This document shows positions 15,376 through 23,135 of a stretch of DNA of 27,493 nt, piece by piece. The position numbers were made by a program, and so were the translations under genes. The stretch comes from JBGPYB01 sp041493035. GTDB taxonomy: Bacteria; Acidobacteriota; Vicinamibacteria; Fen-336. How positions within the stretch are numbered: the first letter of the stretch is position 1; every line of letters begins with the position of its first letter. The stretch is from the NCBI GenBank assembly GCA_041493035.1, contig JBGPYB010000052.1, forward strand, positions 1-27,493, in the 5' to 3' direction. The notes under the pieces are model-generated. The model worked only from the letters and a program-made list of their open reading frames with translations. It made no database searches and had not been told where the DNA came from.

Positions 15376-15842
15376 TTCGCGGCCTTCTCCTGGGGGAGAG
15401 AGTAGGCAAAGCCGATTTGGTCGACCCCCGCGTGCTTCATCTTGTCCACGACCTCGATGACCTTGCCGTATCGGAGGTTCTCGTCCGCGCGGAGGTAGAC
15501 GACCTTGGACATCCTCCCCTCCATCATCCCATGGAGCGTGTCCTGGAGGAGAACCATCGCGACCGGCTTGTCCGCCACGTACACGCGCCCGTCGGCTTTG
15601 ATCGAGACCGTGATGCGCTCCTCCGGCTCGACCTGGGGCTGGTCCGCCACCGGAAGGGACACGTCGATCCCGCGGCTCATCATCGGCGTCGTCACCATGA
15701 AGACGAGCAGCAGCACGAGGACGACGTCGACGAGCGGCGTGACGTTGATGTCGCTCAAAGCGGCCGACGTCCGCCGGCCACGGAGTCCGCGGTAGGTGGC
15801 TGCCGCGCTCCCGCCGCCGCGCTCCTGCCCTCCGGCCTGCAT
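15372..15842 (-). CDS. tolR: Tol-Pal/ExbD-type proton channel subunit TolR
   Basis: This 156-residue biopolymer transport protein has one membrane helix (about 37-53). The proton-carrying aspartate is D39 in the signature DINVTPLVDVVLVLLLVF. The periplasmic domain continues with the family pattern VSIKADGRVYV and VYLRADENLRYGKVIEVVD. With TolQ it forms the motor that energises the TolA-like protein. The ATG at 15842 follows the tolQ stop with one base between, and the stop overlaps the next gene, so tolQ, tolR and the tolA-like gene are one translational unit. It is in the ExbD/TolR family; the surrounding tolB-pal-cpoB makes TolR the right name. Confidence 0.93.
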   Translation of the reverse strand: MQAGGQERGGGSAAATYRGLRGRRTSAALSDINVTPLVDVVLVLLLVFMVTTPMMSRGIDVSLPVADQPQVEPEERITVSIKADGRVYVADKPVAMVLLQDTLHGMMEGRMSKVVYLRADENLRYGKVIEVVDKMKHAGVDQIGFAYSLPQEKAAK

Positions 15843-15843
15843 C

Positions 15844-16572
15844 CTAGGTGAAGTTACGCTCGACGATGTTCAGGAATTCCAGGGCGAAGTCATCCATCAT
15901 CGACGCCAGGACCTTGATCCGGCTGTTGAAGTAGTTGAAGAAGACCGCAGCAGGAATGGCCGCCGCGAGACCCGCCGCGGTGGTGATCAGGGCCTCGGAG
16001 ATCCCCGGCGCCACGACGGCGAGGTTGGCCGAGCCCATGCGACCGATGTCGCCGAACGCCGTCATGATTCCCCAGACCGTGCCGAACAAGCCCACGAACG
16101 GGCTGACGCTCGCGGTGGTCGCCAGGAAGCTGACGCGGCGTTCGAGGCGTGTCCCTTCTACTGTGGCAGCCCGGGCCAGAGAGCGCGAGAGGGACTCGAG
16201 GCTCTTGACGGTGGGCTTGGCGGCGCTACTCGCTGCCGCCGAGCCGCCCCCCCCGCGGACCTGCTGATTCACCTCGAGGTATCCCGCTTGGAAGACGCCG
16301 ACGAGCGGGCTCGCCTTGAGCTGCCCGCACACCTGGTTGACCTCGGAGAACTTGCTGCTTCTGCGGAAGACCTGAAGGAAAGTCCGGGACTGACCGTAGG
16401 CGCTGTGAAGGACGAGGCCCTTATAAACGATAATGGCCCACGAAACGACTGAAAAGACGATCAGGAGCAGGAGGACGCCGCGGGCCACAGGCCCTGTATG
16501 GCCGACCCAACCGCCGAGACCCCCCGAGAACGCAGCGCTCTGGCCGAGGATCAGGAGGGAAGGCGAAAGCAA
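15844..16572 (-). CDS. tolQ: Tol-Pal/ExbB-type proton channel subunit TolQ
   Basis: This 242-residue inner-membrane protein has three predicted helices: about 29-50 (VLLLLIVFSVVSWAIIVYKG), then two in the C-terminal half around SPFVGLFGTVWGIMTAF and ALITTAAGLAAAIPAAVFF, which carry the MotA/TolQ/ExbB signature. The pentameric channel surrounds the TolR helices and drives the TolA-like transducer. The start is a TTG at 16572, supported by AGAGG six bases upstream; no better in-frame ATG precedes the first helix. A Gly/Ala/Ser-rich cytoplasmic insertion lies at about 108-120 (GGGGSAAASSAA). It is the first gene of the ten-gene minus-strand run and is divergent from recN. Confidence 0.93.
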   Translation of the reverse strand: MLSPSLLILGQSAAFSGGLGGWVGHTGPVARGVLLLLIVFSVVSWAIIVYKGLVLHSAYGQSRTFLQVFRRSSKFSEVNQVCGQLKASPLVGVFQAGYLEVNQQVRGGGGSAAASSAAKPTVKSLESLSRSLARAATVEGTRLERRVSFLATTASVSPFVGLFGTVWGIMTAFGDIGRMGSANLAVVAPGISEALITTAAGLAAAIPAAVFFNYFNSRIKVLASMMDDFALEFLNIVERNFT

Positions 16573-16603
16573 CAGACACCTCTCTAAATAGCGCTACCGC
16601 CTG

Positions 16604-16632
16604 AGGATGCCACAATCGGTTGTGGCTGTCAA
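16604..16632 (-). promoter_or_regulatory. Predicted promoter of the tol operon
   Basis: On the minus strand, TTGACA (16632-16627) is a perfect -35, followed after 17 bases by CATCCT (16609-16604), a weak -10. The whole spacer is nearly filled by a perfect inverted repeat (16610-16625). The start codon of tolQ is about 30 bases downstream. The -35 is convincing; the -10 is poor, which would fit an activated or repressed promoter. Confidence 0.4.
16610..16625. repeat. Perfect inverted repeat in tol promoter spacer
   Basis: CCACAA-TCGG-TTGTGG: six-base arms around four bases. It sits exactly between the predicted -35 and -10 of tolQ, an operator-like position. Confidence 0.7.
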
Positions 16633-16646
16633 CGACGGAGATCGAC

Positions 16647-16660
16647 CGGTCCCAGGACCG
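16647..16660. repeat. Perfect inverted repeat between tolQ and recN promoters
   Basis: CGGTCC-CA-GGACCG: six-base arms with two bases between. It lies between the two divergent predicted promoters, upstream of both -35 elements. Confidence 0.65.
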
Positions 16661-16681
16661 CGTCTCGTTGATGTATCGTGA

Positions 16682-16711
16682 TTTACAGCCGCGGCGAGGC
16701 TGTGTTATTCT
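16682..16711 (+). promoter_or_regulatory. Predicted promoter of recN
   Basis: TTTACA (16682-16687), an 18-base spacer and TATTCT (16706-16711) form a sigma70-like promoter. Transcription would start near 16718, only 14 bases before the recN ATG. No E. coli-type LexA box (CTGT-N8-ACAG) was seen. Confidence 0.4.
16685..16703. repeat. Inverted repeat overlapping the recN -35 and spacer
   Basis: ACAGCC-N7-GGCTGT, perfect six-base arms. The same GGCTGT half-site also occurs at 16624-16629, overlapping the -35 of the divergent tol promoter. Candidate operator. Confidence 0.6.
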
Positions 16712-16731
16712 CCGTCGCGGGCGAACGCTCG

Positions 16732-18411
16732 ATGATTAAGCTCCTTAGAATCAACAATATCGCTCTGATCGCGGCGAGCGAGCTTGAATTCGGCCCTGGG
16801 CTCAACCTCTTGACGGGGGAAACCGGAGCCGGCAAGTCGATCCTGATCGATGCGCTGGGCCTCCTTCTCGGGGACCGGGCCTCCGCCGACCTCATTCGGA
16901 CTGGGGAATCCCAGGCCGTGGTCGAGGGGATGGTGGAGAGCCGAGAAGGGGCGGAGCTTCTGGAGCTTCATGGGCTGCCGCGAGAGGGCGATGAGATCGT
17001 CCTGCGGAGGGAGGTCAACACCTCGGGCAAGGGGAAGGCGACGGTCAACGGGGCCCTCGTCCCATTGGCGCTCTTCCGCGAGCTGGGAGAGCGCCTGGTA
17101 GCGGTCCACGGCCAGCACGAGCCGCAGGGACTCCTCGATCCCGACACGCACCTCGCGGTCGTCGACGCTCACGCCGGGTTGGCTCAGGACACCGCCGCCC
17201 TCCGCGAGCCCTTCCGGCTCCTCCGGGAGGTTCAGGCCGCCCTGGACGCTCTGCGCCTCGGAGCGCGCGAGTCCGAGCGGCGCCGCGAGATGCTGGAGTT
17301 CCAGGCGGCCGAGATCGAGAAGGCCGACCTTTCCTCGGGAGAGGAGGAGGCGCTGCGCCAAGAAAAGGTGGTCCAGGCGAACGCTGGGCGCTTGGCAACC
17401 CTCTCACAGGAGGCTTACGCCGGGCTCTTCGAGGACGAGGGGGCGGTTCTGACTCGTCTGGGTACGATCTACCGGCGCGTCGAGGAGCTTGCGGCCATCG
17501 ATCCGCGCTTCCTGCCCTTCGCGGAAGCCCGAAAGGCAATCGCCGCTCAGCTCGAGGATCTGGCGCTGTTCCTTCGAGACTACGCAGAGGGGCTCCAGGT
17601 GAGCCCCGGCCGCCTGGACGAGATCGAGTCACGCCTGGCGCTGATCGACCGCCTGAAGAGAAAGTACGGGGCGACGGTGGACGAGATCCTCGCCTTCGGC
17701 GAACGCTGCCGCCGGGAGCTTCAGGCGGACGGGTCCCTGGAAGAGCGCGAGAAGGATCTGGAGACCGAGCGCGCCCGGGCGGCCGAGGCCTATCTCGAGA
17801 AAGCTCGGGCACTCTCCGAGAGGCGGAGAAAGGAGGCGCCTCCATTCGAGCGCAAGGTCGAAGCCGAGCTGGCCCTTCTGGCCATGGAACGAACGCGTTT
17901 CCAGGTGCGCTTCGAACCCGAGGTCGTCTCAACCGACAGCTCCACCTGGACGGAGCGCGGCCTGGAGCGAGCCGAGTTCCTTCTGTCCCCGAACCCCGGC
18001 GAAGAGCTGCGCCCGTTGGCGCGAATCGCCTCCGGTGGCGAGCTCTCGCGCATCCTCCTGGCCCTGGAGTCGGTCGCGAACCTCGGCGCCTCGGGAAAGA
18101 CGCTCGTGTTCGACGAGGTGGACGCCGGGATCGGTGGCCGAGTAGCCGAGGTCGTGGGCCGAAAGCTCAGGGCAATTGCGTCGCACCAGCAGGTCCTCTG
18201 TGTCACCCACCTGCATCAGATCGCCTCGCTGGCTGAGACGCACCATGCGGTCGAGAAGCGGGTGGACCGGGGGCGAACCCGCGCCGAGGTCCGGCTCTTG
18301 TCGTCCGAGGACCGCGTCGACGAGATCGCACGGATGCTGGGCGGCGAAACGATCACGGAGACGACGCGTCGCCACGCGCGTGAGATGATCAAGCAGGGCC
18401 TGCGCCCCTGA
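16732..18411 (+). CDS. recN: DNA repair ATPase RecN
   Basis: RecN is an SMC-like protein that holds broken DNA ends during double-strand break repair. The 559-residue product (E. coli RecN has 553) begins MIKLLRINNIALI and has Walker A GETGAGKS (29-36), a central coiled-coil region (about 170-370, rich in E, R, A and L), the ABC signature ASGGELSRI (S434-E437) and Walker B with D461-E462 (LVFDEVDAGIGG). The ATG at 16732 is chosen because the protein then starts at the normal position; 18 in-frame codons upstream lie in the promoter region. It is 13 bases before miaB and likely co-transcribed with it. Confidence 0.95.
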   Translation: MIKLLRINNIALIAASELEFGPGLNLLTGETGAGKSILIDALGLLLGDRASADLIRTGESQAVVEGMVESREGAELLELHGLPREGDEIVLRREVNTSGKGKATVNGALVPLALFRELGERLVAVHGQHEPQGLLDPDTHLAVVDAHAGLAQDTAALREPFRLLREVQAALDALRLGARESERRREMLEFQAAEIEKADLSSGEEEALRQEKVVQANAGRLATLSQEAYAGLFEDEGAVLTRLGTIYRRVEELAAIDPRFLPFAEARKAIAAQLEDLALFLRDYAEGLQVSPGRLDEIESRLALIDRLKRKYGATVDEILAFGERCRRELQADGSLEEREKDLETERARAAEAYLEKARALSERRRKEAPPFERKVEAELALLAMERTRFQVRFEPEVVSTDSSTWTERGLERAEFLLSPNPGEELRPLARIASGGELSRILLALESVANLGASGKTLVFDEVDAGIGGRVAEVVGRKLRAIASHQQVLCVTHLHQIASLAETHHAVEKRVDRGRTRAEVRLLSSEDRVDEIARMLGGETITETTRRHAREMIKQGLRP

Positions 18412-18424
18412 GGCGGACCATTCG

Positions 18425-19777
18425 ATGACGGAAGAGAAAAAGCGCTTTCACATTCAGACGTTCGGCTGTCAGATGAACGTGAACGACTCGGAGAAGGTGG
18501 CTGGCCTTCTCCTGGCCGAAGGCCACGAGCGTGCCACCGGCACTGCCGACGCCGACTTCGTTTTCATCAACACCTGCGCGGTCCGCGAGAGAGCGGCCGA
18601 GAAGCTGTTCCACGCCTTGGGCCGTATCAAGCGCGTCCAGCGACAACGTCCGGAGCTGATGGTCGGCGTGGGAGGCTGCGTGGCACAGCTCCAGGGCGCC
18701 GAGATTCAGGCGCGCGCCGGGAACGTGGACATCCTCGTCGGCACTCACAACTTCACGCGCGTTCCCGAGCTGCTGAGATCCGCTCGCACGACGCCAGGAC
18801 CGCAGGTCGACCTGGACCGCGGCGCGGACTCCTTCGGCGTCCCGGCTGCGAACGTCGACCATTCGAGCTCGGTCCGCGCGTACGTCACGGCGATGGAGGG
18901 GTGCAATCACGTCTGTAGCTTCTGCGTGGTGCCTCGAACCCGTGGCCCCGAGGTGTGCAGGAGCCCGGAGGAGATCGTCGCGGAAGTTCGCGCCATCGTG
19001 GACCGGGGCATCCCGGAGGTCATGCTCCTGGGCCAGACGGTCAACGCCTACAGCCACGGGAAGGCCGACTTCGCCCGCCTTCTGGAGCGAGTCCACGACA
19101 TGCAAGGGCTCCGGCGGCTCCGGTTCACGACCTCCCATCCAAGCCACGTCGGGCGGCCCCTCGCGAGAGCGCTGAGGGACCTGCCGAAGCTCTGTCCCTA
19201 CCTGCATCTTCCCGTGCAGTCCGGGTCGGACCGTATCCTGGCGGAGATGCGACGGGGGTACACGGCGGCGGAGTATCGCGACATCCTGGGGCTTCTGCGG
19301 GACCACGTCCCCGACTTGGCTCTTTCGAGCGACATCATCGTGGGCTATCCGGGCGAAACCGAAGACGATTTCCAGGCCACGGTTTCTCTGGTAGACGAGA
19401 TCGGGTTCGAGGGGCTCTTCGTCTTCGCCTATTCTCCGCGCCCCGGCACTACGGCCGTGCGTGGGAAGGACGACGTGCCCGACGACGAGAAGCTCCGGCG
19501 GCTGAAGCTCCTGAACGCCCATCAACAACGGAGGCAGGCCGCCCGCAACGCCCGGCGCATGGGGGAGCGGGACGAGGTCCTCGTCGAAACCGTGGGCGAG
19601 GATCGCCGCCTGTCGGGACGCACGCCCCATTTCCGCATCGTCCACTTCGATGGCCCGGAAACGCTCGTGGGGAAGAGCGTTCGGGTGGAGATCACGGGCT
19701 CGGGCGCCAACGCCCTGCTGGGCCGCGTCCTCCCAAACGATTCATTGACAGAGGCTTCCGGCCTCTCTATATTGTGA
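18425..19777 (+). CDS. miaB: tRNA-2-methylthio-N6-isopentenyladenosine synthase MiaB
   Basis: MiaB is a radical SAM methylthiotransferase that adds a methylthio group to isopentenyladenosine 37 of tRNAs. The 450-residue protein has the N-terminal UPF0004 domain with three iron-sulfur cysteines (C15 in FGCQMN, C51 in NTCAVRE, C85 in GGCVAQ), the radical SAM domain with C160, C164 and C167 in GCNHVCSFCVVPRTRG, and a C-terminal TRAM domain (about 375-440). The presence of CxxxCxxC with VVPRTRG and the overall length fit MiaB over RimO or MtaB. The ATG at 18425 lies 13 bases after recN. The last codons contain the promoter for the next gene. Confidence 0.95.
   Translation: MTEEKKRFHIQTFGCQMNVNDSEKVAGLLLAEGHERATGTADADFVFINTCAVRERAAEKLFHALGRIKRVQRQRPELMVGVGGCVAQLQGAEIQARAGNVDILVGTHNFTRVPELLRSARTTPGPQVDLDRGADSFGVPAANVDHSSSVRAYVTAMEGCNHVCSFCVVPRTRGPEVCRSPEEIVAEVRAIVDRGIPEVMLLGQTVNAYSHGKADFARLLERVHDMQGLRRLRFTTSHPSHVGRPLARALRDLPKLCPYLHLPVQSGSDRILAEMRRGYTAAEYRDILGLLRDHVPDLALSSDIIVGYPGETEDDFQATVSLVDEIGFEGLFVFAYSPRPGTTAVRGKDDVPDDEKLRRLKLLNAHQQRRQAARNARRMGERDEVLVETVGEDRRLSGRTPHFRIVHFDGPETLVGKSVRVEITGSGANALLGRVLPNDSLTEASGLSIL
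19745..19773 (+). promoter_or_regulatory. Consensus sigma70 promoter of the DUF151 gene, inside the miaB 3' end
   Basis: TTGACA (19745-19750), a 17-base spacer and TATATT (19768-19773) are near-perfect. Transcription would begin about 19780, giving a leader of some 14 bases with GGAGG before the ATG at 19794. It lies over the last codons of miaB. The spacer contains a perfect hairpin. Confidence 0.7.
19750..19766. repeat. Perfect inverted repeat filling the DUF151 promoter spacer
   Basis: AGAGGC-TTCCG-GCCTCT: six-base arms and a five-base loop, exactly between the -35 and -10. It could be an operator, or, as RNA, a short hairpin at the end of the miaB message. Confidence 0.7.
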
Positions 19778-19793
19778 TGTCCGCGGAGGCGGC

Positions 19794-20279
19794 ATGCAGA
19801 TCGAGATGACCATCAAGGGGTTGATGATCGACCCCATCACCAACATGCCGATCATCGTCCTCCGCGACCAGGAGGGACAGCGGATCCTTCCCATCTGGGT
19901 GGGCGTCTTCGAAGCCAACGCCATCGCGCTGCAGATCGAAAACGTCGAAACGCCTCGGCCGATGACCCATGATCTGCTGAAGAACGTCATCAATGATTTG
20001 AAGGCGAGCGTCGAGCGGATCGTGGTCTGCGGGCTCAAGGAGAACACCTTTTACGCCACGATCGAGCTGCGCGCCTCCGGCGAGAGCGTGACGATCGACG
20101 CCCGGCCTTCGGACGCCATCGCGCTGGCTCTCCGGACTCGATCTCCGATCTTCGTCGAGGAAGACGTCATCCAGGACGCCAAGGGGATCGAGGCCGGCAA
20201 GGAATCCCACGACGTGGGCCGGCTTCGGAAGTGGCTCGAAGGACTCTCCGACGAAGAACTGGGCAAGTACAAGATGTAA
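19794..20279 (+). CDS. Bifunctional nuclease family protein (DUF151)
   Basis: This 161-residue protein belongs to the DUF151/BFN family, recognised by the N-terminal stretch PIIVLRDQEGQRILPIWVG, the following EANAIALQIE, and the motif RPSDAIALALR in the C-terminal half. Plant members were described as dual RNase/DNase; the bacterial role is unsettled, so no reaction is assigned. The last 30 residues form a charged tail. The ATG at 19794 has GGAGG five bases upstream and a consensus promoter just before. The recN-miaB-DUF151 order suggests a housekeeping neighbourhood. Confidence 0.88.
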   Translation: MQIEMTIKGLMIDPITNMPIIVLRDQEGQRILPIWVGVFEANAIALQIENVETPRPMTHDLLKNVINDLKASVERIVVCGLKENTFYATIELRASGESVTIDARPSDAIALALRTRSPIFVEEDVIQDAKGIEAGKESHDVGRLRKWLEGLSDEELGKYKM

Positions 20280-20317
20280 CCGCCGTCACCCCCGGTCCCG
20301 TCGCTCATCGTTTGCTC

Positions 20318-20347
20318 TTGACCCTGCCGACGCGGATTGCCTAAGAT
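20318..20347 (+). promoter_or_regulatory. Predicted promoter of parAB
   Basis: TTGACC (20318-20323), an 18-base spacer and TAAGAT (20342-20347) match five of six -35 and four of six -10 consensus bases. Transcription would begin about 20354, 30 bases before the parA TTG. The 104-base gap before parA holds nothing else recognisable. Confidence 0.55.
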
Positions 20348-20383
20348 GCCCTCGCTTCCCATGTCCTTCCCCCGGGTGTCGCC

Positions 20384-21139
20384 TTGATCGTCATCGCCAT
20401 CGCAAATCAAAAGGGCGGCGTGGGAAAGACCACGACCGCCATCAACCTCGCCGCGGCTCTGGCCATGCGCGGACGGGCGACCCTGCTCGTGGATCTCGAC
20501 CCGCAGGGCAACTCCTCCATGACGTATCTGGACGTCCGCTCTCTGAGCCGCTCGATGTACGACGTCCTCGGCGAGGGCGTCCCTCTGACCGAGATCATCA
20601 CTCCTTCCGCGGTGCCGAATCTCGACCTCGCGCCGTCTCGCATCTCGCTGGCCAAGCTCGAGGCGAAGCTCGTCGGGGAGATTGACGGCCATTTCAAGCT
20701 GAAGGACTCCATCGAGAGCGTCCGAGAGCGATACGAATTCGTCATCGTTGACACGCCGCCGGCACTCGGGCTCATCACCGTCAACGCTTTGGTCGCCGCC
20801 ACGCATCTCCTGGTGCCCGTTCAGTCCAGCTACTTCGCGCTCGAGGGAACGGACGATTTGCTCGAGACCGTGGAAAAAATCCGGTCGCGACCGAATCCCA
20901 ATCTGAAGCTTCTCGGCGCCGTCATAACGCTTCACGACAAGCGGACGACGCTCTCGCGAGACGTGCAGAAGGCCATCGGCGGTGTCTTCGGAGACCGGGT
21001 CTTCCAGACGACCATCAGCAAGAGCATCCGCCTTGAAGAGAGCCCGGCGCACCGAGAATCGATCTTCACTTTTGCGCCGCAATCGACCGGCGCCTACGAG
21101 TACTACCGCCTCTGCGAGGAGGTGATCGAACGTGTCTAA
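20384..21139 (+). CDS. parA: Chromosome-partitioning ATPase ParA (Soj type)
   Basis: ParA is a Walker-type ATPase that binds DNA without sequence preference and moves ParB-parS complexes. The 251-residue protein starts MIVIAIANQKGGVGKTTTAI with the deviant Walker A KGGVGKT (10-16), has the A' motif LLVDLDPQGNSS and Walker B FVIVDTPPALG. There is no N-terminal helix-turn-helix extension, so it is the small Soj-like chromosomal type and not a plasmid type Ia protein. The start is a TTG at 20384; no in-frame ATG precedes it and the protein begins directly with strand 1, as normal. It overlaps parB by eight bases. Confidence 0.94.
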   Translation: MIVIAIANQKGGVGKTTTAINLAAALAMRGRATLLVDLDPQGNSSMTYLDVRSLSRSMYDVLGEGVPLTEIITPSAVPNLDLAPSRISLAKLEAKLVGEIDGHFKLKDSIESVRERYEFVIVDTPPALGLITVNALVAATHLLVPVQSSYFALEGTDDLLETVEKIRSRPNPNLKLLGAVITLHDKRTTLSRDVQKAIGGVFGDRVFQTTISKSIRLEESPAHRESIFTFAPQSTGAYEYYRLCEEVIERV

Positions 21140-21977
21140 CATTCGCCGGATGGGGCTTCCCGACGCGCTCCGCATGCGTCATGACTCGCACTTCGTCGAC
21201 CAGCTCGGTCGGCCGGGCGGCACGCCCGTGGGACGCCTCGTTCCGATCGAAGACATTGAGCCCAATCCCCGCCAACCCCGGCAAACGCTGGGGGACCTCT
21301 CGGAGCTGACCGCGTCGATCCGGGAGAAGGGAATTCTGGAGCCGATCCTGGTGCGACCCCTGGGTAGCCGCTTCCAGATCATCGCGGGCGAGCGCCGGTT
21401 TCGGGCGGCGACGGAGGCTGGACTCGCCGAGATCCCTTGCGTGGTCCGCGAGACCTCAGACGCCGAGACCATGGAGATTGCTCTCATCGAGAACCTCCAG
21501 CGCAAGGACTTGAGCGCCTTCGAAGAGGCGGACGGCCTCAAGACGCTGGCCGAGACCTACGGCTATACGCACGAAAAGATGGCCCAGAAGATCGGCAAGA
21601 GCCGCAGCTCGCTGACCGAGACGCTTTCTCTCACCGCCATGCCGGCCCAAGTTCGTGAACTTTGTCGGCTGGCCGACATTTCCTCTAAGTCATTACTTCT
21701 ACAGATTGTTAGGCAGTCCGATCCCAAGAAGATGGTCGCTCTCATCCAACAGCTCCAGCGCGAGGGGGCCACGCGCCAGACAGCCCGGCGGCTCGCCAAG
21801 GAAGTCAGGGCCCATACGCCGGCCAAGGGCCGTCCGCAGAACTACACTTTCCGCTATCAGCCGAAGGAAAAGTCGTTCACCCTGGCTTTGCAGTTCCGGA
21901 AGAGCCAGGTCCCGCGAGACGAGATCGTCCGAGCGCTCCAGACGATTATCGAAGACCTCACCCGCGAAGACTCCTGA
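21132..21977 (+). CDS. parB: Chromosome-partitioning protein ParB (Spo0J family)
   Basis: ParB is a parS-binding CTPase clamp. The 281-residue protein has the N-terminal nuclease-like/CTPase domain with IEPNPRQPR, the box GERRFRAA and ENLQRKDLSAFEEA, then the central helix-turn-helix (TYGYTHEKMAQKIGKSRSSLTETLSL). The C-terminal part (FRYQPKEKSFTLALQFRKSQ) differs from the usual Spo0J dimerisation tail and resembles versions I associate with Acidobacteriota. GTG start at 21132, inside the parA end. Codons 183-194 are AT-rich and contain a local cluster of rare codons (TCA, TTA, CTA, AGG). No parS-like 16-mer was seen in the window. Confidence 0.93.
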   Translation: MSNIRRMGLPDALRMRHDSHFVDQLGRPGGTPVGRLVPIEDIEPNPRQPRQTLGDLSELTASIREKGILEPILVRPLGSRFQIIAGERRFRAATEAGLAEIPCVVRETSDAETMEIALIENLQRKDLSAFEEADGLKTLAETYGYTHEKMAQKIGKSRSSLTETLSLTAMPAQVRELCRLADISSKSLLLQIVRQSDPKKMVALIQQLQREGATRQTARRLAKEVRAHTPAKGRPQNYTFRYQPKEKSFTLALQFRKSQVPRDEIVRALQTIIEDLTREDS

Positions 21978-21984
21978 CGTCCGG

Positions 21985-23091
21985 CTATTCGAAGTTGAGA
22001 GACTGGATGGGGTCCATCCGCGCCGCCTTGAGGGCGGGGTACAAAGACCCGAGCAGGCCTCCCGCGAGGCCCAGCCCAGCGGCAATGGCGGCCCACCCGC
22101 GCGAGAGCTGAACCATCACCGTCGGGAAGATCGACGGCAGGTACCAGGCTCCCACAACCGCGAGAGCCATTCCCGCCGCCACTCCCGCAAGGCAGATCAG
22201 GAAGCTCTCGGCGATGACGAGCTGAACGACCTTCGCCTGCCCAGCGCCGATGGCCCTCAAGATCCCAATTTCCCGAGTGCGTTCAATGATCGACGTGTAC
22301 ATCGCCAGGAGGACGACCAAGAAGGAGATGACCACAGCCATTCCGGTCAACGCTTCCTTGAACTGTTTGAGGCCAACTGCGTTCTCCTGCATGACTTTTG
22401 AGACCTGTGCCATGGGAGTGATCTTGTATCCCTGGAACTTCCGCTGGAGCGCCTCGGCCAGTTCATCGGCGCGGCCCGCGGCCACTCCCTTGACGAGGAA
22501 GAAGGACGCTCTCTCCGGGGTCCCGATGGCATCCTGGACGTCCTGGATCCGAGCGTACAATCGCCCGCCGGCACCGGCGCGGCATATCCCCGCCACACGG
22601 AAATCCCTGTTCAGCATCGGGAGCACGTCGCCCACTTTGATCCCCGTCGCGTGGGCCAGGATGGTGTCCATGACGAGGTCGCCCGTTTCGCGCAGAGGCG
22701 TGCCGTCCACGATGTCCAGCCCCCCCGAGATCGTGGCGAAAGACTCCGGGTCCACGGCCCAGAGATTCACGGCTCGCGACTCGCCGCGGATCTGCGACAC
22801 GTGCCAGTTGAGGACCGGCGTGACTTCCCGGACACCGCCAACGCCCTTGATCAGCTCCACGAACTTCACCGGCATCACGGCGCTCGTGGCGCCCAGGATG
22901 AGCGACGCGTCTGGCGGCTGAAAAAGGACGTCGGCGCCGACGTTCTGGAGGCGATCGGCGATGTCTCCCAGAGTGCCGTTGGCCATTCCAACGAGGAGCA
23001 TGACCATGGCCACTTCCATGGCCACCGCGAGAACCGAAACGGCCGTCCGGGTCTTCCGGTGCATCACGTTGGCGGCAGCAAGGTTGGCCAC
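21985..23091 (-). CDS. MacB/FtsX-family ABC transporter permease
   Basis: This 368-residue inner-membrane protein has the four-helix topology of MacB-type permeases: helix 1 after the conserved RKTRTAVSVLAVA segment, a large periplasmic domain (about 45-245), then three helices near the C-terminus, with ERTREIGILRAIGA after helix 2 and the end YPALKAARMDPIQSL. Such permeases work with an ATPase (often also an adaptor) in lipoprotein or envelope transport or in mechanotransmission. None of these partners is adjacent. The GTG at 23091 is chosen because it places helix 1 normally; the ATG at 23064 is the alternative, and the longer upstream frame is rejected because it runs through the divergent promoter and radical SAM gene. 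It converges with parB, seven bases apart. Confidence 0.85.
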   Translation of the reverse strand: MANLAAANVMHRKTRTAVSVLAVAMEVAMVMLLVGMANGTLGDIADRLQNVGADVLFQPPDASLILGATSAVMPVKFVELIKGVGGVREVTPVLNWHVSQIRGESRAVNLWAVDPESFATISGGLDIVDGTPLRETGDLVMDTILAHATGIKVGDVLPMLNRDFRVAGICRAGAGGRLYARIQDVQDAIGTPERASFFLVKGVAAGRADELAEALQRKFQGYKITPMAQVSKVMQENAVGLKQFKEALTGMAVVISFLVVLLAMYTSIIERTREIGILRAIGAGQAKVVQLVIAESFLICLAGVAAGMALAVVGAWYLPSIFPTVMVQLSRGWAAIAAGLGLAGGLLGSLYPALKAARMDPIQSLNFE

Positions 23092-23097
23092 GGCGCG

Positions 23098-23125
23098 ACG
23101 ATAGCACGAGCGCGTCCCATGTCCA
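23098..23125 (-). promoter_or_regulatory. Predicted promoter of the permease gene
   Basis: On the minus strand TGGACA (23125-23120), 16 bases, then TATCGT (23103-23098) preceded by TGC (extended -10). The start point would be near 23091, the proposed GTG itself, so the transcript would be leaderless or the true start is the ATG at 23064. Confidence 0.4.
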
Positions 23126-23135
23126 GACAGGTCTG
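23124..23135. repeat. Short inverted repeat between divergent promoters
   Basis: CAGAC-AG-GTCTG, five-base arms. It overlaps the permease -35 and touches the extended -10 of the radical SAM promoter. The arms are short enough to arise by chance. Confidence 0.4.

Noticed and set aside
16732..18411. SMC or other ABC-type ATPase instead of RecN
   Set aside because: Length, the start MIKLLRINNIALI, GETGAGKS and FDEVDAGIGG are specific to RecN.
20280..22000. parS site near parAB
   Set aside because: No sequence close to the usual TGTTTCACGTGAAACA palindrome was seen by eye here or elsewhere in the window.
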